The notes under the pieces: generated by a model | Seen by the model: the letters and a program-made list of their open reading frames with translations, nothing else | Told to the model about the DNA's origin: nothing | Databases searched by the model: none | Part shown: positions 33,774 to 43,425 of the stretch, piece after piece | Layout: each line of letters starts with the position of its first letter | How positions within the stretch are numbered: position 1 is the first letter of the stretch | Made by a program: the position numbers and the translations under genes | From: Methylobacterium sp. Leaf125 | Lineage (GTDB): Bacteria > Pseudomonadota > Alphaproteobacteria > Rhizobiales > Beijerinckiaceae | Direction: 5' to 3' | Length of the DNA stretch: 64,000 nt | Assembly: GCF_001423085.1 (NCBI RefSeq) | Contig: NZ_LMNU01000001.1 | Location: 167,648-231,647 of the forward strand

Positions 33774-34571
33774 ATGCGGCTCGTGGTGGTCGGCGCCGAC
33801 GGGCGCATGGGACGGATGCTGATCCGCGCGGTGGCGGAGACCGAGGGCTGCACCCTGTCGGGCGCCATCGAGCGCGCCGGCTCCCCCGCGCTGGGGCAGG
33901 ATGCCGGCACGCTCGCGGGCCTCGCGCCCCTCGGCGTCGCCGTGACGGACGATCCGCTGCCGATCTTCGCGGCGGCCGAGGGCGTCCTCGACTTCACGGC
34001 GCCGGCCGCCACCACCTTCTTCGCCGAGCTTGCCGCCCAGGCCCGCATCGTCCACGTGGTCGGCACCACGGGCCTGCAGGAGGCCGATCTCGCCAAGCTC
34101 TCGGCGGCCGCCCACCATGCCCGCATCGTGCGCTCGGGCAACATGTCCCTCGGGGTGAACCTCGTCGCCGGCCTGGTGCGCCGGATGGCGGCGGCCCTCG
34201 GGGAGGATTTCGATATCGAGATCGTCGAGATGCACCACCGCATGAAGGTCGACGCCCCGTCCGGCACCGCCCTCCTCCTCGGCGAGGCGGCGGCGGCGGG
34301 GCGTGGGGTCTCGCTCGCCGACACCCGGGTCTCCGCCCGCGACGGGCATACCGGCGCCCGCCGGCCCGGCGACATCGGCTTCGCCACCCTGCGCGGCGGT
34401 ACGGTGGTGGGCGACCACAGCGTGGTCTTCGCCGGCCCGGGCGAGCGGATCACCGTCAGCCACCATGCCGAGGACCGGGCGGTCTTCGCCCGCGGCGCGG
34501 TGCGGGCCGCACTCTGGGCCTTCGCCAAGCCCCCCGGCCTCTACGGGATGGACGACGTTCTCGGGCTGTAG
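33774..34571 (+). CDS. dapB: 4-Hydroxy-tetrahydrodipicolinate reductase
   Basis: NAD(P)H-dependent step of lysine and diaminopimelate synthesis. It has 265 residues with the nucleotide motif [13 protein letters not shown] (N-terminus), [17 protein letters not shown] (~98), NMSLGVNL (~127) and the catalytic segment [20 protein letters not shown] (~152-171), which holds the His-His and Lys residues of the active site. The start is ATG 33774 with GGAGGCTGAGG upstream; the ATG at 33744 lies before that site. A short inverted repeat GAACTT-GAGG-AAGTTC lies 9 bases past the stop. Confidence 0.95.
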   Translation: MRLVVVGADGRMGRMLIRAVAETEGCTLSGAIERAGSPALGQDAGTLAGLAPLGVAVTDDPLPIFAAAEGVLDFTAPAATTFFAELAAQARIVHVVGTTGLQEADLAKLSAAAHHARIVRSGNMSLGVNLVAGLVRRMAAALGEDFDIEIVEMHHRMKVDAPSGTALLLGEAAAAGRGVSLADTRVSARDGHTGARRPGDIGFATLRGGTVVGDHSVVFAGPGERITVSHHAEDRAVFARGAVRAALWAFAKPPGLYGMDDVLGL

Positions 34572-34782
34572 AGACATCCGAACTTGAGGAAGTTCATGGG
34601 TTGTCAGGCGTCGCCAGGCATTCATACGGAGCCCGCACCGGGCCGGCACGTTTCGTCATCTGCCGTTCAGACTTACGCGCGCATGAGCCGCCCGATGCGC
34701 GCTCGCTGCGCTGCACCATCGTCCTGTGCCCGCGCCTCTGCCGAGGCCGTGCCGTCTCAAAGACCAAGAGGATCATCCCCCG

Positions 34783-35421
34783 ATGGATCGCCTTCTCGTC
34801 CTCGCTCGTCATGGCCAGAGCGAATGGAACCTCAAGAAGCTGTTCACGGGCTGGCGTGATCCCGAGCTGACGGATCTCGGCGTCGAGGAAGCCCGCAATG
34901 CCGGGCGCTGGCTCAAGGAGCAGGGCTACGGCTTCGACGTGGCCTTCACCTCCAACTTGAAGCGCGCCCAGCGCACCTGCGCGCTGATCCTGGAGGAGAT
35001 GGGCCTGGAGGGGGTCGAGACGATCCGCAACGAGGCGCTGAACGAGCGCGATTACGGCGATCTCTCCGGCCTCAACAAGGACGACGCCCGCGAGCGCTGG
35101 GGCGACGCCCAGGTGCACCAGTGGCGCCGGTCCTACGACGTGCCGCCGCCCGGCGGCGAGAGCCTGAAGGACACCGCCGCGCGCGTGCTGCCCTACTACA
35201 TCCAGTTCATCCTGCCCCGCGTCATGGCGGGCGAGCGCGTGCTGGTGGCGGCCCACGGCAACTCCCTGCGCGCCCTGGTGATGGTGCTCGACGGCATGAC
35301 CACGAAGACCATCGCCAGCCTCGAGATCGCCACCGGCATCCCGCTCGTCTATCAGCTCAAGGCCGACACCACGGTGGAGAGCAAGACGGTGCTGGAGCAC
35401 GACATCGACCATAAGGTCTGA
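34783..35421 (+). CDS. gpmA: 2,3-bisphosphoglycerate-dependent phosphoglycerate mutase
   Basis: Interconverts 3- and 2-phosphoglycerate. The 212-residue length fits the short dPGM of Alphaproteobacteria. It has the phosphohistidine motif [10 protein letters not shown] (His 9/10 region), LKRAQRTC, the acid in [10 protein letters not shown] (~86-95), a shortened PPPGGESL region and the second catalytic His in [12 protein letters not shown] (~159). ATG 34783 begins [11 protein letters not shown]; a longer frame from 34726 has no conserved residues. The alkB gene follows after 11 bp. Confidence 0.94.
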   Translation: MDRLLVLARHGQSEWNLKKLFTGWRDPELTDLGVEEARNAGRWLKEQGYGFDVAFTSNLKRAQRTCALILEEMGLEGVETIRNEALNERDYGDLSGLNKDDARERWGDAQVHQWRRSYDVPPPGGESLKDTAARVLPYYIQFILPRVMAGERVLVAAHGNSLRALVMVLDGMTTKTIASLEIATGIPLVYQLKADTTVESKTVLEHDIDHKV

Positions 35422-35432
35422 CCACGGCACCG

Positions 35433-36110
35433 ATGGAGTCCCCTGATCCGGCCGGGATCGTCCTCGTTCCCGGCCTGCTCCATCTGCCGGGCTACCTCGA
35501 CGCGGCGGCGCAGGCACGCCTCGCCGCCGAACTCGCGACAGCCCTGAGGGCCGCCCCGCCCTACACGCCGCGGATGCCCCGCACCGACCAGCCCTTCTCG
35601 GTGCGGATGTCGAATTGCGGGCCCCTCGGCTGGGTCTCCGACCGGGCGGGCTACCGCTACCAGGCACGCCATCCCGTGACCGATACCCCCTGGCCGGACA
35701 TCCCACCCACGGCGCGGGCCGCCTGGGACGCCCTGTCGGGGTATGGCGCTCCGCCCGAGGCCTGCCTCGTCAACCTGTACGAGGCCGACGCCCGCATGGG
35801 CCTGCACCAGGACCGGGACGAGGATGCCCTCGACGCGCCCGTCCTCTCGCTCTCGCTGGGCGCCACCGCCCTGTTCCGCTACGGCGGCCTCCGGCGCTCG
35901 GACCCGACCCGCTCGGTGCGCCTCCGGGCCGGTGACGCGCTCGTGATCGGCGGGCCCGCACGGCTGATCCATCATGGAATCGACCGCCTCGTCCCGGAGG
36001 CACCGGACCTGCTCCAGGGCACCGCCCCCGGACCGGTGCCGGATTTCCTCATGCCGGGCGGGCGCTGCAACCTGACCCTGCGACGCGTGACGCGGCCCTC
36101 GGACGCTTGA
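35433..36110 (+). CDS. alkB: AlkB-family 2-oxoglutarate/Fe(II) dioxygenase
   Basis: Repairs 1-methyladenine and 3-methylcytosine in DNA or RNA by oxidative demethylation. In 225 residues it has a substrate-lid region (PFSVRMSNCGPLGWVSDR), VNLYEADARMGLHQDRDE with the HxD iron ligands (~124-130), LSLGATALFRYGG, the third ligand in RLIHHGIDR (~180) and 2-oxoglutarate-binding Arg residues in RCNLTLRR (~213-220). It probably shares the gpmA transcript. Confidence 0.92.
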   Translation: MESPDPAGIVLVPGLLHLPGYLDAAAQARLAAELATALRAAPPYTPRMPRTDQPFSVRMSNCGPLGWVSDRAGYRYQARHPVTDTPWPDIPPTARAAWDALSGYGAPPEACLVNLYEADARMGLHQDRDEDALDAPVLSLSLGATALFRYGGLRRSDPTRSVRLRAGDALVIGGPARLIHHGIDRLVPEAPDLLQGTAPGPVPDFLMPGGRCNLTLRRVTRPSDA

Positions 36111-36181
36111 CAGCGGCGGGGTGTTGAGCCGACCCATCGCGACAGCCTCAGCGCCGGACCGCTCCCGCCACGGGACGGACG

Positions 36182-36223
36182 GCGGACCTTGCCCAGCGGA
36201 CCTTGCCCGGCGGACCTTGCCCG
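36182..36223. repeat. 14-bp tandem repeat, 3 copies
   Basis: GCGGACCTTGCCC plus one base is repeated three times head to tail (36182-36195, 36196-36209, 36210-36223), the first copy differing in its last base. It lies 35 bases before the start of the secreted-protein gene, in the expected promoter or leader region. Confidence 0.85.
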
Positions 36224-36257
36224 GTCCGAGACCGGGGCCTTGCGGAGATTCGATACG

Positions 36258-37217
36258 ATGCGTCTGCGTAACCTCGTTCGTCCCGTTTCCCTCCTGGTCC
36301 TCGTCCTGGGGCTGGCAGGACCCACCCTGGCGGCCGACCCCGTCTTCCCGCCGAGTTCGCGCTTCGGCTTCGACCCGCCCTCCGACATGGTCTCGTCCAA
36401 GCGCTTCTCCGGCCTCGAGCGGCTGGAAGGCGGTGCCACGGTCTCGGTGGTCGAGCTGCCGGCCAACGCCTTCGCCGACCTGGAGACGAACTTCACCGAT
36501 GCGAACCTGAAGGCCCAGGGCTTCATCGTCACCAGCCGACAGGCCATCAAGGTCGCGGGCGACGTCGACGCGGTGCTGTTCACCGGCGAGCAGCCGGCGG
36601 TGGAATCGGCCGGGACCCCGGCGATCAAGAAGTGGATGCTCCTCGTCGGCGACCCGAGCGTGACCGGCATCATCATCGCGCAGGCGACGCCGGATGCCGA
36701 GACCGAGGAGACCATGAAGCGGCTGCTGACCGGGATCCACATCCGGCCGGCGCTGACCCTGGAGCAGCAGGTCGCCGCCCTGCCCTTCCGCATCGGCAAC
36801 GACGCCGGCTTCCGTCCGGTGCGGGTGCTCGCCGGCAATTCGGTGCTGCTGACGCAGGGCACGAAGGACGAGATGCTCGGCCTGGAGCAGCCGATCCTGG
36901 TTCTGGCCCAGGCGGTGCAGCCGCCGCCGGCCACGGAACAGCGCGACGCCTTCGCGCGGGCGGCGCTCTACTCGAACCAGACGATGAAGGACTTCGTGAT
37001 CGAGCGGGCCCAGAGCTACCGCCAGAACGGCGTCGACTGGCACGAGATCGTGGCGCGCGCCGTGGACACGGCCTCCGGCACGCCGGTGGTGATCTCGCAG
37101 ACGATCCGCTTCGCGCCGGACGGCTACCTGCGCGCCGTCGGCGTCGTGAAGGCCGAGAAGCGCGAGGGCGTGCTGGCGAAGTTCCGCGAGGTCGTGGACA
37201 GCGTGCAGCTGCGGTAG
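36258..37217 (+). CDS. Secreted protein of unknown function
   Basis: I do not recognise a named family. 319 residues with a signal peptide (NLVRPVSLLVLVLGLAGP-TLAA). The mature part starts DPVFPPSSRFGFDPPSDM and has a two-domain look. Each half has a PsbP/Mog1-like run: sequences of the type GFDPP...FSGLERLEGGATVSVVELP, then ...FTGEQPAVESAGTPAIKKWMLLVGDP, and later WHEIVARAVDTASGTPVVISQTIRF. It ends with a helix KREGVLAKFREVVDSVQL. The start is ATG 36258; upstream in-frame ATGs translate the 14-bp repeats. Probably periplasmic. Confidence 0.8.
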   Translation: MRLRNLVRPVSLLVLVLGLAGPTLAADPVFPPSSRFGFDPPSDMVSSKRFSGLERLEGGATVSVVELPANAFADLETNFTDANLKAQGFIVTSRQAIKVAGDVDAVLFTGEQPAVESAGTPAIKKWMLLVGDPSVTGIIIAQATPDAETEETMKRLLTGIHIRPALTLEQQVAALPFRIGNDAGFRPVRVLAGNSVLLTQGTKDEMLGLEQPILVLAQAVQPPPATEQRDAFARAALYSNQTMKDFVIERAQSYRQNGVDWHEIVARAVDTASGTPVVISQTIRFAPDGYLRAVGVVKAEKREGVLAKFREVVDSVQLR

Positions 37218-37328
37218 GGGCACGCCTCCCCGCCCTCCACGGGGCGGGGGTGGTCGCCCGGGCGACGGGTCGCGTTCTGACCGCTCGGCCGGTTGCCCCA
37301 CAGGCAGGGGGTGCAGGATGTCAGACCG

Positions 37329-37375
37329 TCGGCGGCTCTGGATTCCGGGCTCGCCTGCGGCGCCCCGGAATGACG
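37329..37375. repeat. Single-arm copy of the dispersed palindromic element
   Basis: A 47-base stretch nearly identical (44 of 47) to 29013-29059, but here without the opposite arm. It lies in the 222-bp spacer between two convergent genes (the secreted protein and grpE). Its own halves are partly complementary (ATTCCGGG ... CCCCGGAAT), so it can still form a hairpin. Confidence 0.75.
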
Positions 37376-37439
37376 CTGCGGTCTCGGCGGCGATCCCCCT
37401 CCCCGGGCGGAGAGGGGTGGTGCTGCGCTTAAAGGCGCG

Positions 37440-38057
37440 TCAGGCGGCGTCGGCTGGATTGGCGGCGGTCGGCTTCGGTCCGCCCTTGGCCACGCCCACC
37501 AGGGCGGGGCGCAGGACGCGGTCGCCGATGATGTAGCCGGCCTGCATGACCTGCACGACGGTGCCGGCGGGAACCTCCGGATCCGGGACCTCGAACATGG
37601 CCTGGTGGCGGTTGGGGTCGAAGCGCTGGCCCTTCGGCTCGATCAGCTTGACGCCGTGCCGCTCCAGGGTCTTGGCGAGATCGCGCTCGGTGAGCTCGAT
37701 CCCGTCGATCAGGGCCTTGAAGGCGCCGTCGGCACCGGTCCGGTCCGCTTCGGGAATGCTCTCGAGGGCCCGCCGGATGTTGTCGGCCGAATTCAGGAGA
37801 TCGCGGGCGAAGTTGGTCACCGCGTAGGCGCGGGCATCGGCCACCTCGCGCTCGGTACGCCGGCGCAGGTTCTCCATCTCGGCCAGGGTGCGCAGCACCC
37901 GGTCTTTGAGCTCGTCGCGCTCGGCCACGAGGGTGGCCAGCGCATCGGCCTGCATCGCCTCGCCGGATCCGGCAGACTCGGCCTGCGCGGCCCCTGGGGT
38001 CTCCTCGACCGCCTGGGCCGGGTCGCGCCGCTCATCGTGCATGTCGTTCGCCATCAT
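37440..38057 (-). CDS. grpE: Nucleotide exchange factor GrpE
   Basis: Releases ADP from DnaK in the heat-shock chaperone cycle. It has 205 residues: an acidic, disordered N-terminus (1-38), the long dimerisation helix ([28 protein letters not shown], shown only in parts), and the C-terminal beta-domain with [15 protein letters not shown] and [26 protein letters not shown] split at ~165-195. Two adjacent ATGs (38057, 38054) can start it. A heat-shock-type promoter is seen upstream. Confidence 0.94.
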   Translation of the reverse strand: MMANDMHDERRDPAQAVEETPGAAQAESAGSGEAMQADALATLVAERDELKDRVLRTLAEMENLRRRTEREVADARAYAVTNFARDLLNSADNIRRALESIPEADRTGADGAFKALIDGIELTERDLAKTLERHGVKLIEPKGQRFDPNRHQAMFEVPDPEVPAGTVVQVMQAGYIIGDRVLRPALVGVAKGGPKPTAANPADAA

Positions 38058-38097
38058 GTGGTTTCGTCGGGGATTGTCGGTGTCGGGGTTGGCGCTG

Positions 38098-38126
38098 ATA
38101 TCAGGCGGTGACGCCCTGAAATCAAG
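38098..38126 (-). promoter_or_regulatory. RpoH (sigma-32)-type promoter of grpE
   Basis: Read on the minus strand: CTTGATT (38126-38120), a 14-base spacer, then CCTGATAT (38105-38098). This compares well with the sigma-32 form CTTGAAA-N14-CCCCATnT, and the position gives a leader of about 33 bases before the grpE ATG. No CIRCE element is present. The match is by eye. Confidence 0.55.
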
Positions 38127-38161
38127 CGCGCAGCGCCGCCTCGCTTCCCGTACGCCGCGGC

Positions 38162-40951
38162 TCAGGCCTCGCGCGGGGGCGGCGAGTCGATCAGCGCATC
38201 GAGCCCTTCAGCCCGGAGCGCGGCCACGTCGCTGGCGAAGACTTCCATCACGGCCGTCCGAATCGCCACCTGGCGGTCGGGCTGGGTCACCCGGGTGCCG
38301 GTGAGGTCGGTGACGTAGAACACGTCCACCGCCCGCTCGCCGAAGGTCGCCACATGGGCCGAGGTGATGTTGAGGCTGAGCCGGCTGAGCGCCGTGGTCA
38401 GTTCGTAGAGGAGGCCCGGGCGGTCGAGGCCGGTGATCTCGATCACGGTCTCGCGGCTCGACAGGGCATTGTCGATCGCCATGTCGGGCGGCACCAGGAA
38501 GGTCCGCGACCGCTCGCTCGGCGGGTGCTTGTCGGCCACGAGGTCGGCGATGCGGATCTCGCCGCGCAGCGCCTTCTCGATCGCGGCGGTGATGCGGCCG
38601 GCCCGGCGCAGCTCGTCCTCGTCCCGCTCGAAGGCGCGCGAGATGAAGATCGAATCGAGGGCGAAACCGTCGGTGGTGGTGAAGATCTGCGCGTCGACGA
38701 TGTTGCCCCCCGAGGCCGCGCAGGCCCCCGTGACAATGGCGAGCAGGCGCGGATGATCCGGCGAGTAGATCGTCAGCTCGGTGACGCCGCGGACCGGATC
38801 GGTCTCCGTGGCGGTGGCCACGGTGCGCCCCTCGGCCGTCAGCGCCTTGACGAAGCCCGCGTGCTTGTACTGGCGGGTGGTGTCGACCTTCAGCCAGTAG
38901 GCCTGGTTGTGGCGCGCCGCGTAGGCGTCGAACAGCTCGGCCTGCCAGTCGCTGAGCTGCTCGCGCAGGGCCATCTGGATCAGGCGGACCCGGTCGGTGC
39001 GGGCGATCTCCGAATGGCCGCCGGAGAGCACCACCTCGGTCTCGTCGTAGAGGGTGCGGATCAGGGTGCCCTTCCAGGCGGTCCAGACGCCCGGTCCCAC
39101 GGCCTTGATGTCGGCCACGGTCAGGATGGTGAGGAGCTTCAGGCGCTCCAGGGTCTGCACCACGCCGGCGAACTTCTCGATGGTCTTCGGGTCCGAGAGG
39201 TCGCGGCTCTGGGCGGTCATCGACATCAGCAGGTGATGCTCCACCAGCCAGGCCATGAGTTCGGTCTCGGCCGGGGTCAGGCCGAAGCGCGGCCCGAGCT
39301 TCTCCGCGATGGCGGCGCCCGCGATGGAATGGTCCTCGGGCCGGCCCTTGGCGATGTCGTGCAGCAGCACGGTGACGTAGAGGGCGCGCCGGTTGCTGAT
39401 CGTGTTGATCAGGCGGGTGGCGAGGGGGTGCTCCTCCTCGGTGCGCCCGGACTCGATGGCCGAGAGCACCCCGAGGGCGCGCAGCAGGTGCTCGTCCACC
39501 GTGAAGTGATGGTACATGTTGAACTGCATCATCGCGACGATGCGGCCGAAATCCGGGATGAAGCGACCGAGCACGCCGGCCTCGTTCATCAGCCGCAAGA
39601 TCGTCTCGGGCGAGTTCTTCGAGGTCAGGATGTCGAGGAAGAGCCGGTTGGCCTCCTCGTCCGCCCGCAGGGAATGGCCGATCAGGCGCAGGGCGCGGTT
39701 GGCCGCCCGGGTGGCGTCGGGGTGGATCGGCAGGTTGTGCCGGTCGGCGAGCCAGAACAGCCGGATCAGGTTCACGGGGTCGCGGCTGAAGGCGTCCGTG
39801 TCGCGCAGGTTGATGCGGCCGTGATCGTCGACGAAGTCCTCCGCCTCGATGGCGGTGGCGCGGAAGCGGTCGCGGAAGCGGCCGATCCAGCGGTCGAGCA
39901 CCGGGGTGCGCTTGGCGTGGCGCGCCTCCAGGGCCGCGCAGACGATGGCGGTGAGGTCCCCGACCTCCTTGGCGATCAGGAAGTAGGCCTTCATGAAGCG
40001 CTCGACGCCGGAGAGCCCGCCGCGGGGCTCGTAGCCGAAGCGCTCGGCGATCTTCGGCTGCAGGCCGAAGGACAGGCGCTCCTCGGCCCGGCCCGTGACG
40101 AAGTGCATGTGGCAGCGCACCCGCCACAGCAGCTCGTCGCAGCGCTCGAACACCCGGTACTCCTCGGGCGTGAACAGGCCGGCGGCCACGAGCTCGCTCT
40201 GGTCGCGGACCCGGTAGGTGTACTTGGCGATCCAGAACAGGGTGTTGAGGTCGCGCAGGCCTCCCTTGCCGTCCTTGACGTTGGGCTCGACGAGGTAGCG
40301 CGAGGCGCCCGCCTTCGAGACCCGCGCGTCGCGCTCGCGCAGCTTCGCCTCGACGAATTCCGGTGCGGTCCACATCACCAGCTCGGTGTCGAAGCGGGTG
40401 ACGAGCTCCTCGAACAGGGCGCGGGTGCCGAACAGGTAGCGCGCCTCGAGGAGCGAGGTCCGGATGGTCATGTCGGCCCGGCCCTCGCGCAGGCACTCCT
40501 CCACCGAGCGGGTGGCGTGGCCGACCTTCAGCTTGAGGTCCCAGAGGACGTAGAGCATCGCCTCGACGACGCTCTCGGACCAGGCGGTCTGCTTGTAGGG
40601 CAGCAGGAACAGGAGATCGATGTCCGAGCCCGGGGCCATGGTACCCCGGCCGTAGCCGCCGGTGGCCACCACGGCGAGCTGCTCGCCGGTGGAGGGATTG
40701 TCGTTCGGATAGAGCCGCCACACCACCGCGTCGTGGATGGTGCGGATCACCGCGTCGGTGAGGCGGCTCAGGCGCTGGGCGCAGGCGATGCCGTCGCGCT
40801 CCTCCAGGAGCCGCGCCTCGGCATCGGCGCGCCCGAGCTCGATCACCCGGCGCAGCTCCGGCACCAGGACCGCCCGCAGGCGCGTCGCCTCGCGGGCGTC
40901 GCGGTCCAGGTTCTCGAGGATGTCGTGGAGGGCGGCGACGGCGTCGAACAT
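38162..40951 (-). CDS. glnD: Bifunctional PII uridylyltransferase/uridylyl-removing enzyme
   Basis: The nitrogen sensor that uridylylates PII when glutamine is low and removes UMP when it is high. About 929 residues in the standard order: nucleotidyltransferase domain with [18 protein letters not shown] (~97-114), a linker domain, HD hydrolase domain with [14 protein letters not shown] (~535-548), and two C-terminal ACT domains (~725-800 and ~840-915; [18 protein letters not shown] in the second) that bind glutamine. An ATG at 40969 gives six more residues; GGGG before the ATG at 40951 favours the shorter form. The 104-bp spacer after its stop carries the grpE promoter. Confidence 0.95.
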   Translation of the reverse strand: MFDAVAALHDILENLDRDAREATRLRAVLVPELRRVIELGRADAEARLLEERDGIACAQRLSRLTDAVIRTIHDAVVWRLYPNDNPSTGEQLAVVATGGYGRGTMAPGSDIDLLFLLPYKQTAWSESVVEAMLYVLWDLKLKVGHATRSVEECLREGRADMTIRTSLLEARYLFGTRALFEELVTRFDTELVMWTAPEFVEAKLRERDARVSKAGASRYLVEPNVKDGKGGLRDLNTLFWIAKYTYRVRDQSELVAAGLFTPEEYRVFERCDELLWRVRCHMHFVTGRAEERLSFGLQPKIAERFGYEPRGGLSGVERFMKAYFLIAKEVGDLTAIVCAALEARHAKRTPVLDRWIGRFRDRFRATAIEAEDFVDDHGRINLRDTDAFSRDPVNLIRLFWLADRHNLPIHPDATRAANRALRLIGHSLRADEEANRLFLDILTSKNSPETILRLMNEAGVLGRFIPDFGRIVAMMQFNMYHHFTVDEHLLRALGVLSAIESGRTEEEHPLATRLINTISNRRALYVTVLLHDIAKGRPEDHSIAGAAIAEKLGPRFGLTPAETELMAWLVEHHLLMSMTAQSRDLSDPKTIEKFAGVVQTLERLKLLTILTVADIKAVGPGVWTAWKGTLIRTLYDETEVVLSGGHSEIARTDRVRLIQMALREQLSDWQAELFDAYAARHNQAYWLKVDTTRQYKHAGFVKALTAEGRTVATATETDPVRGVTELTIYSPDHPRLLAIVTGACAASGGNIVDAQIFTTTDGFALDSIFISRAFERDEDELRRAGRITAAIEKALRGEIRIADLVADKHPPSERSRTFLVPPDMAIDNALSSRETVIEITGLDRPGLLYELTTALSRLSLNITSAHVATFGERAVDVFYVTDLTGTRVTQPDRQVAIRTAVMEVFASDVAALRAEGLDALIDSPPPREA

Positions 40952-41187
40952 GGCCAACCCCGTTAGCATGTTGGCAGAATGACGCCAGCGGCATCACCGC
41001 GCGGGCCCCGCGCAGGGGCGGGATCGCGACGCGTTTTCACCCGCGTCCCGCGCCGTCGCGGCGTTCTGCGTTCCGGCCAGCGATGATCCGGCGGGCCACG
41101 GTTGCGCCGCAAGCCGGCGCTAGCGCTGCGTCGTCTCCGATCCGAACCCCGCCGCCCCGCGCACCCCAGCATTCACGAAGGCTCCCG

Positions 41188-41688
41188 ATGCGTTCGATCC
41201 TGCCTCCGATGTCCGTCCGCCCCGCCCGGGCCCTCGTCGCTCTGGCCGGCCTTCTCCCGGCCCTGGCCGCGCCGGCTTGGGCCGCTTCCTTCGAGTTCGT
41301 GCCGGCGCCCCAGATCGACCTCAACCGGGTCTATCGCGTCGACAAGGTCACGGGCGAGGTGACCTCCTGCCAGTACGGCCTGCGCGAGGGCGCGGTGGGC
41401 AGCGTCGGCGTCACCGTCTGCTACGGCGCCGGCGAGGGCGCCAGCGCCCAGGCCCCGTCGGAATACGGCCTGGTCGCCTCCCGCCACACCCGCGAGGCGG
41501 GGGTGTTCCGGGTCAATTACCGCACCGGCGAGATGAGCATCTGCTACGTGCAGCTGCAGAAGGAGGCGGTGGTCTGCACCGCGCAGGCGAATCCGGCGAG
41601 CCCGGGGGCCGACGAGGCCCCGGCCACCGGCGCGGCGCCGGGCCGGGTGGGTCCGAGCGCCACGCCGCCCCAGGGCGCCCGTCCCTGA
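41188..41688 (+). CDS. Secreted protein of unknown function
   Basis: No family recognised. 166 residues with an N-terminal signal (ARALVALAGLLPALAAPAWA, cleavage before ASF). The mature part contains two similar segments: NRVYRVDKVTGEVTSCQYGL and FRVNYRTGEMSICYVQ, i.e. a repeated (V/Y)R-x-TGE-(V/M)-(T/S)-x-C pattern, each with a Cys, and other cysteines (VCYGAG, VVCTAQ) that may pair. The C-terminus is Pro/Ala/Gly-rich. A second ATG seven codons later is possible. It stands alone between glnD (divergent) and rpiA. Confidence 0.75.
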   Translation: MRSILPPMSVRPARALVALAGLLPALAAPAWAASFEFVPAPQIDLNRVYRVDKVTGEVTSCQYGLREGAVGSVGVTVCYGAGEGASAQAPSEYGLVASRHTREAGVFRVNYRTGEMSICYVQLQKEAVVCTAQANPASPGADEAPATGAAPGRVGPSATPPQGARP

Positions 41689-41878
41689 CCGAGCCCTCTC
41701 CCGACCGCAACCCCTGTCCCGACCGCAGACCCTGGCACGCCGCGTTGGACCGTCCGGCCCGGCGTGCTAGGGGCACCGGGCGCGCCGGCCGGCCGCTGGC
41801 GCGCCCCAGTCGATTCGCCCCTCGCCCGAGCCCTCCCATGCCGCACGCCTTCCCCCTCCCCGCCGCCGGAGCCTTCGC

Positions 41879-42586
41879 GTGAGCGGGCCGGATCTGCGCC
41901 GCGCGGCGGCCGAGGTCGCGGTCGGACTGGTGACGCCCGGGATGCGGCTGGGGATCGGAACCGGGTCCACCGCCAACGTCTTCGTCGAACTCCTGGGTGC
42001 CCGCGTCCGGGATGGCCTCGACGTCGTCGGCGTGCCCACCTCCGAGGCGACCCGGGTCGCGGCCGAGGCCGCCGGCATCCGCCTCGCCACCCTGGACGCG
42101 CTGCCCGAACTCGACTTGACCATCGACGGCGCGGACGAGATCGACGGGGCGATGCGCCTCGTGAAGGGCGGCGGCGGCGCGTTGCTCCGCGAGAAGATCG
42201 TCGCCTTCGCCAGCCACCGGATGGTGGTGATCGCGGATGCCGCCAAGCGCGTCGAGACCCTCGGGGCGTTCCCGCTGCCGATCGAGGTCAACGCCTTCGG
42301 CCTCGGCGCCACCCGCCGGGCCGTGGCCGCCGCCCTGCAGGCGAGCGGCTGCACCGGCCAGCTCGTCCTGCGGGCCCGGGACGGCACGCCCTTCGTCAGC
42401 GATGGCGGCCACCACATCCTCGACGCCCATCTCGGACGCATCCCGGATCCCGAGGCCTTGTCGGGTGCCCTCTGGGCCGTGCCGGGCGTCGTCGAGCACG
42501 GCCTGTTCCTCGGCCTCGCCACCGGAGCCATCCTGGCCGAGGCGCGCGACGGGCAGGCGGTGGTGAGCCGGCTCGGAACCGTCTGA
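41879..42586 (+). CDS. rpiA: Ribose-5-phosphate isomerase A
   Basis: Interconverts ribose 5-phosphate and ribulose 5-phosphate. The 235-residue protein has the family motifs [13 protein letters not shown] (~26-38, phosphate loop), VPTSEAT (~52), [11 protein letters not shown] (~80-90, catalytic Asp residues) and [16 protein letters not shown] with the catalytic Glu/Lys (~94-109). The start is GTG 41879. The DUF2059 gene follows after 68 bp. Confidence 0.94.
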   Translation: MSGPDLRRAAAEVAVGLVTPGMRLGIGTGSTANVFVELLGARVRDGLDVVGVPTSEATRVAAEAAGIRLATLDALPELDLTIDGADEIDGAMRLVKGGGGALLREKIVAFASHRMVVIADAAKRVETLGAFPLPIEVNAFGLGATRRAVAAALQASGCTGQLVLRARDGTPFVSDGGHHILDAHLGRIPDPEALSGALWAVPGVVEHGLFLGLATGAILAEARDGQAVVSRLGTV

Positions 42587-42654
42587 GGGCGCTCACCCCC
42601 ATCTCCCGCCCTTCCCATCCTCCCCTTCGCCGAACCCCTCCCGGAGCGTCCGCC

Positions 42655-43242
42655 ATGTCCCGCCGCCTCGCCGCCCTGGCCGCCCTCGTCCTCGCCAGCG
42701 CCCCCCTGGCCGCCCAGGCCCAAACCCCGGCCCAGAAGCCGCCGGCGGCCAAGCCCGGCGCCAAGCCGTCGACGCCCGCTGCCGCACCGGCGCCGAGCAC
42801 GCCCGCCGCGCAGACACCCGCCTACTCGGCGAACCACCTGGCCCTCGCCCGCGAGGTCATGCTGAATTCCGGCATCGCCCGGTCGTTCGACTCGATCATC
42901 CCGGCCTTCGCCGAGCGGATCCGCCAGGGCGCCGTGACCCGGCCCGAGCTCTCCAAGGACCTCGAGACGGTGCTGACCTCCCTCGAGCCCGAGATGGAGC
43001 TGCAGAAGCAGGCGATGATCGACACCGCCGCCCGGATCTACGCCGCGCGCCTGTCCGAGGCCGAGCTGAACGAGATCGCGACCTTCTTCCGCTCGCCCGC
43101 CGGCAAGCGCTACGTCGAGACCCAGCCGCAGGTGCTCGACGAGATGGTCCAGGCCATGCAGAACTGGACCCAGGACGTCTCGGAATACATCATGGTCCGG
43201 GTCCGTGCCGAGATGGCCAAGAAGGGCCACCAGCTGCAGTAG
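42655..43242 (+). CDS. Secreted DUF2059-family protein
   Basis: A 195-residue protein with a signal peptide (RRLAALAALVLASAPLAAQA), a Pro/Ala/Lys linker (~24-58), and a helical domain of the DUF2059 type: LAREVMLNSGIARSFDSIIPAF, MIDTAARIYAARLSEAELNEIATFF and SPAGKRYVETQPQVLDEM. Function unknown; the domain is common in Alphaproteobacteria. Start ATG 42655 (GGAG 8 bases upstream). Confidence 0.85.
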   Translation: MSRRLAALAALVLASAPLAAQAQTPAQKPPAAKPGAKPSTPAAAPAPSTPAAQTPAYSANHLALAREVMLNSGIARSFDSIIPAFAERIRQGAVTRPELSKDLETVLTSLEPEMELQKQAMIDTAARIYAARLSEAELNEIATFFRSPAGKRYVETQPQVLDEMVQAMQNWTQDVSEYIMVRVRAEMAKKGHQLQ

Positions 43243-43270
43243 CGGGCTTCGGGGCCCGGGCGGCGCGGCG

Positions 43271-43425
43271 GCCGGGCTTCAGGCCGCCGCCGCTTCGACA
43301 CGGTTCCGGCCGGGCTTCAGGCCGCCGCCGCCGCTTCGACGCGGTTCCGGCCGGGCTTCAGGCCGCCGCCGCTTCGACGCGGTTCCGGCCGGGCTTCAGG
43401 CCGCCGCCGCTTCGACGCGGTTCCT
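43271..43425. repeat. 38-bp tandem array (4 copies) that covers the 3' end of pleD
   Basis: Units at 43271-43308, 43309-43349 (three extra bases, CCG), 43350-43387 and 43388-43425. The fourth copy contains the last 10 codons and the stop of pleD (GRNRVEAAAA in the minus-strand reading). The other three copies repeat the same coding end behind the stop codon, each again reading GRNRVEAAAA-stop in some frame. It looks like repeated duplication of the gene's 3' end into the spacer. Confidence 0.9.

Noticed and set aside
38354..40966. An 870-codon open frame on the plus strand
   Set aside because: Antisense to glnD, no motif and no ribosome-binding site.
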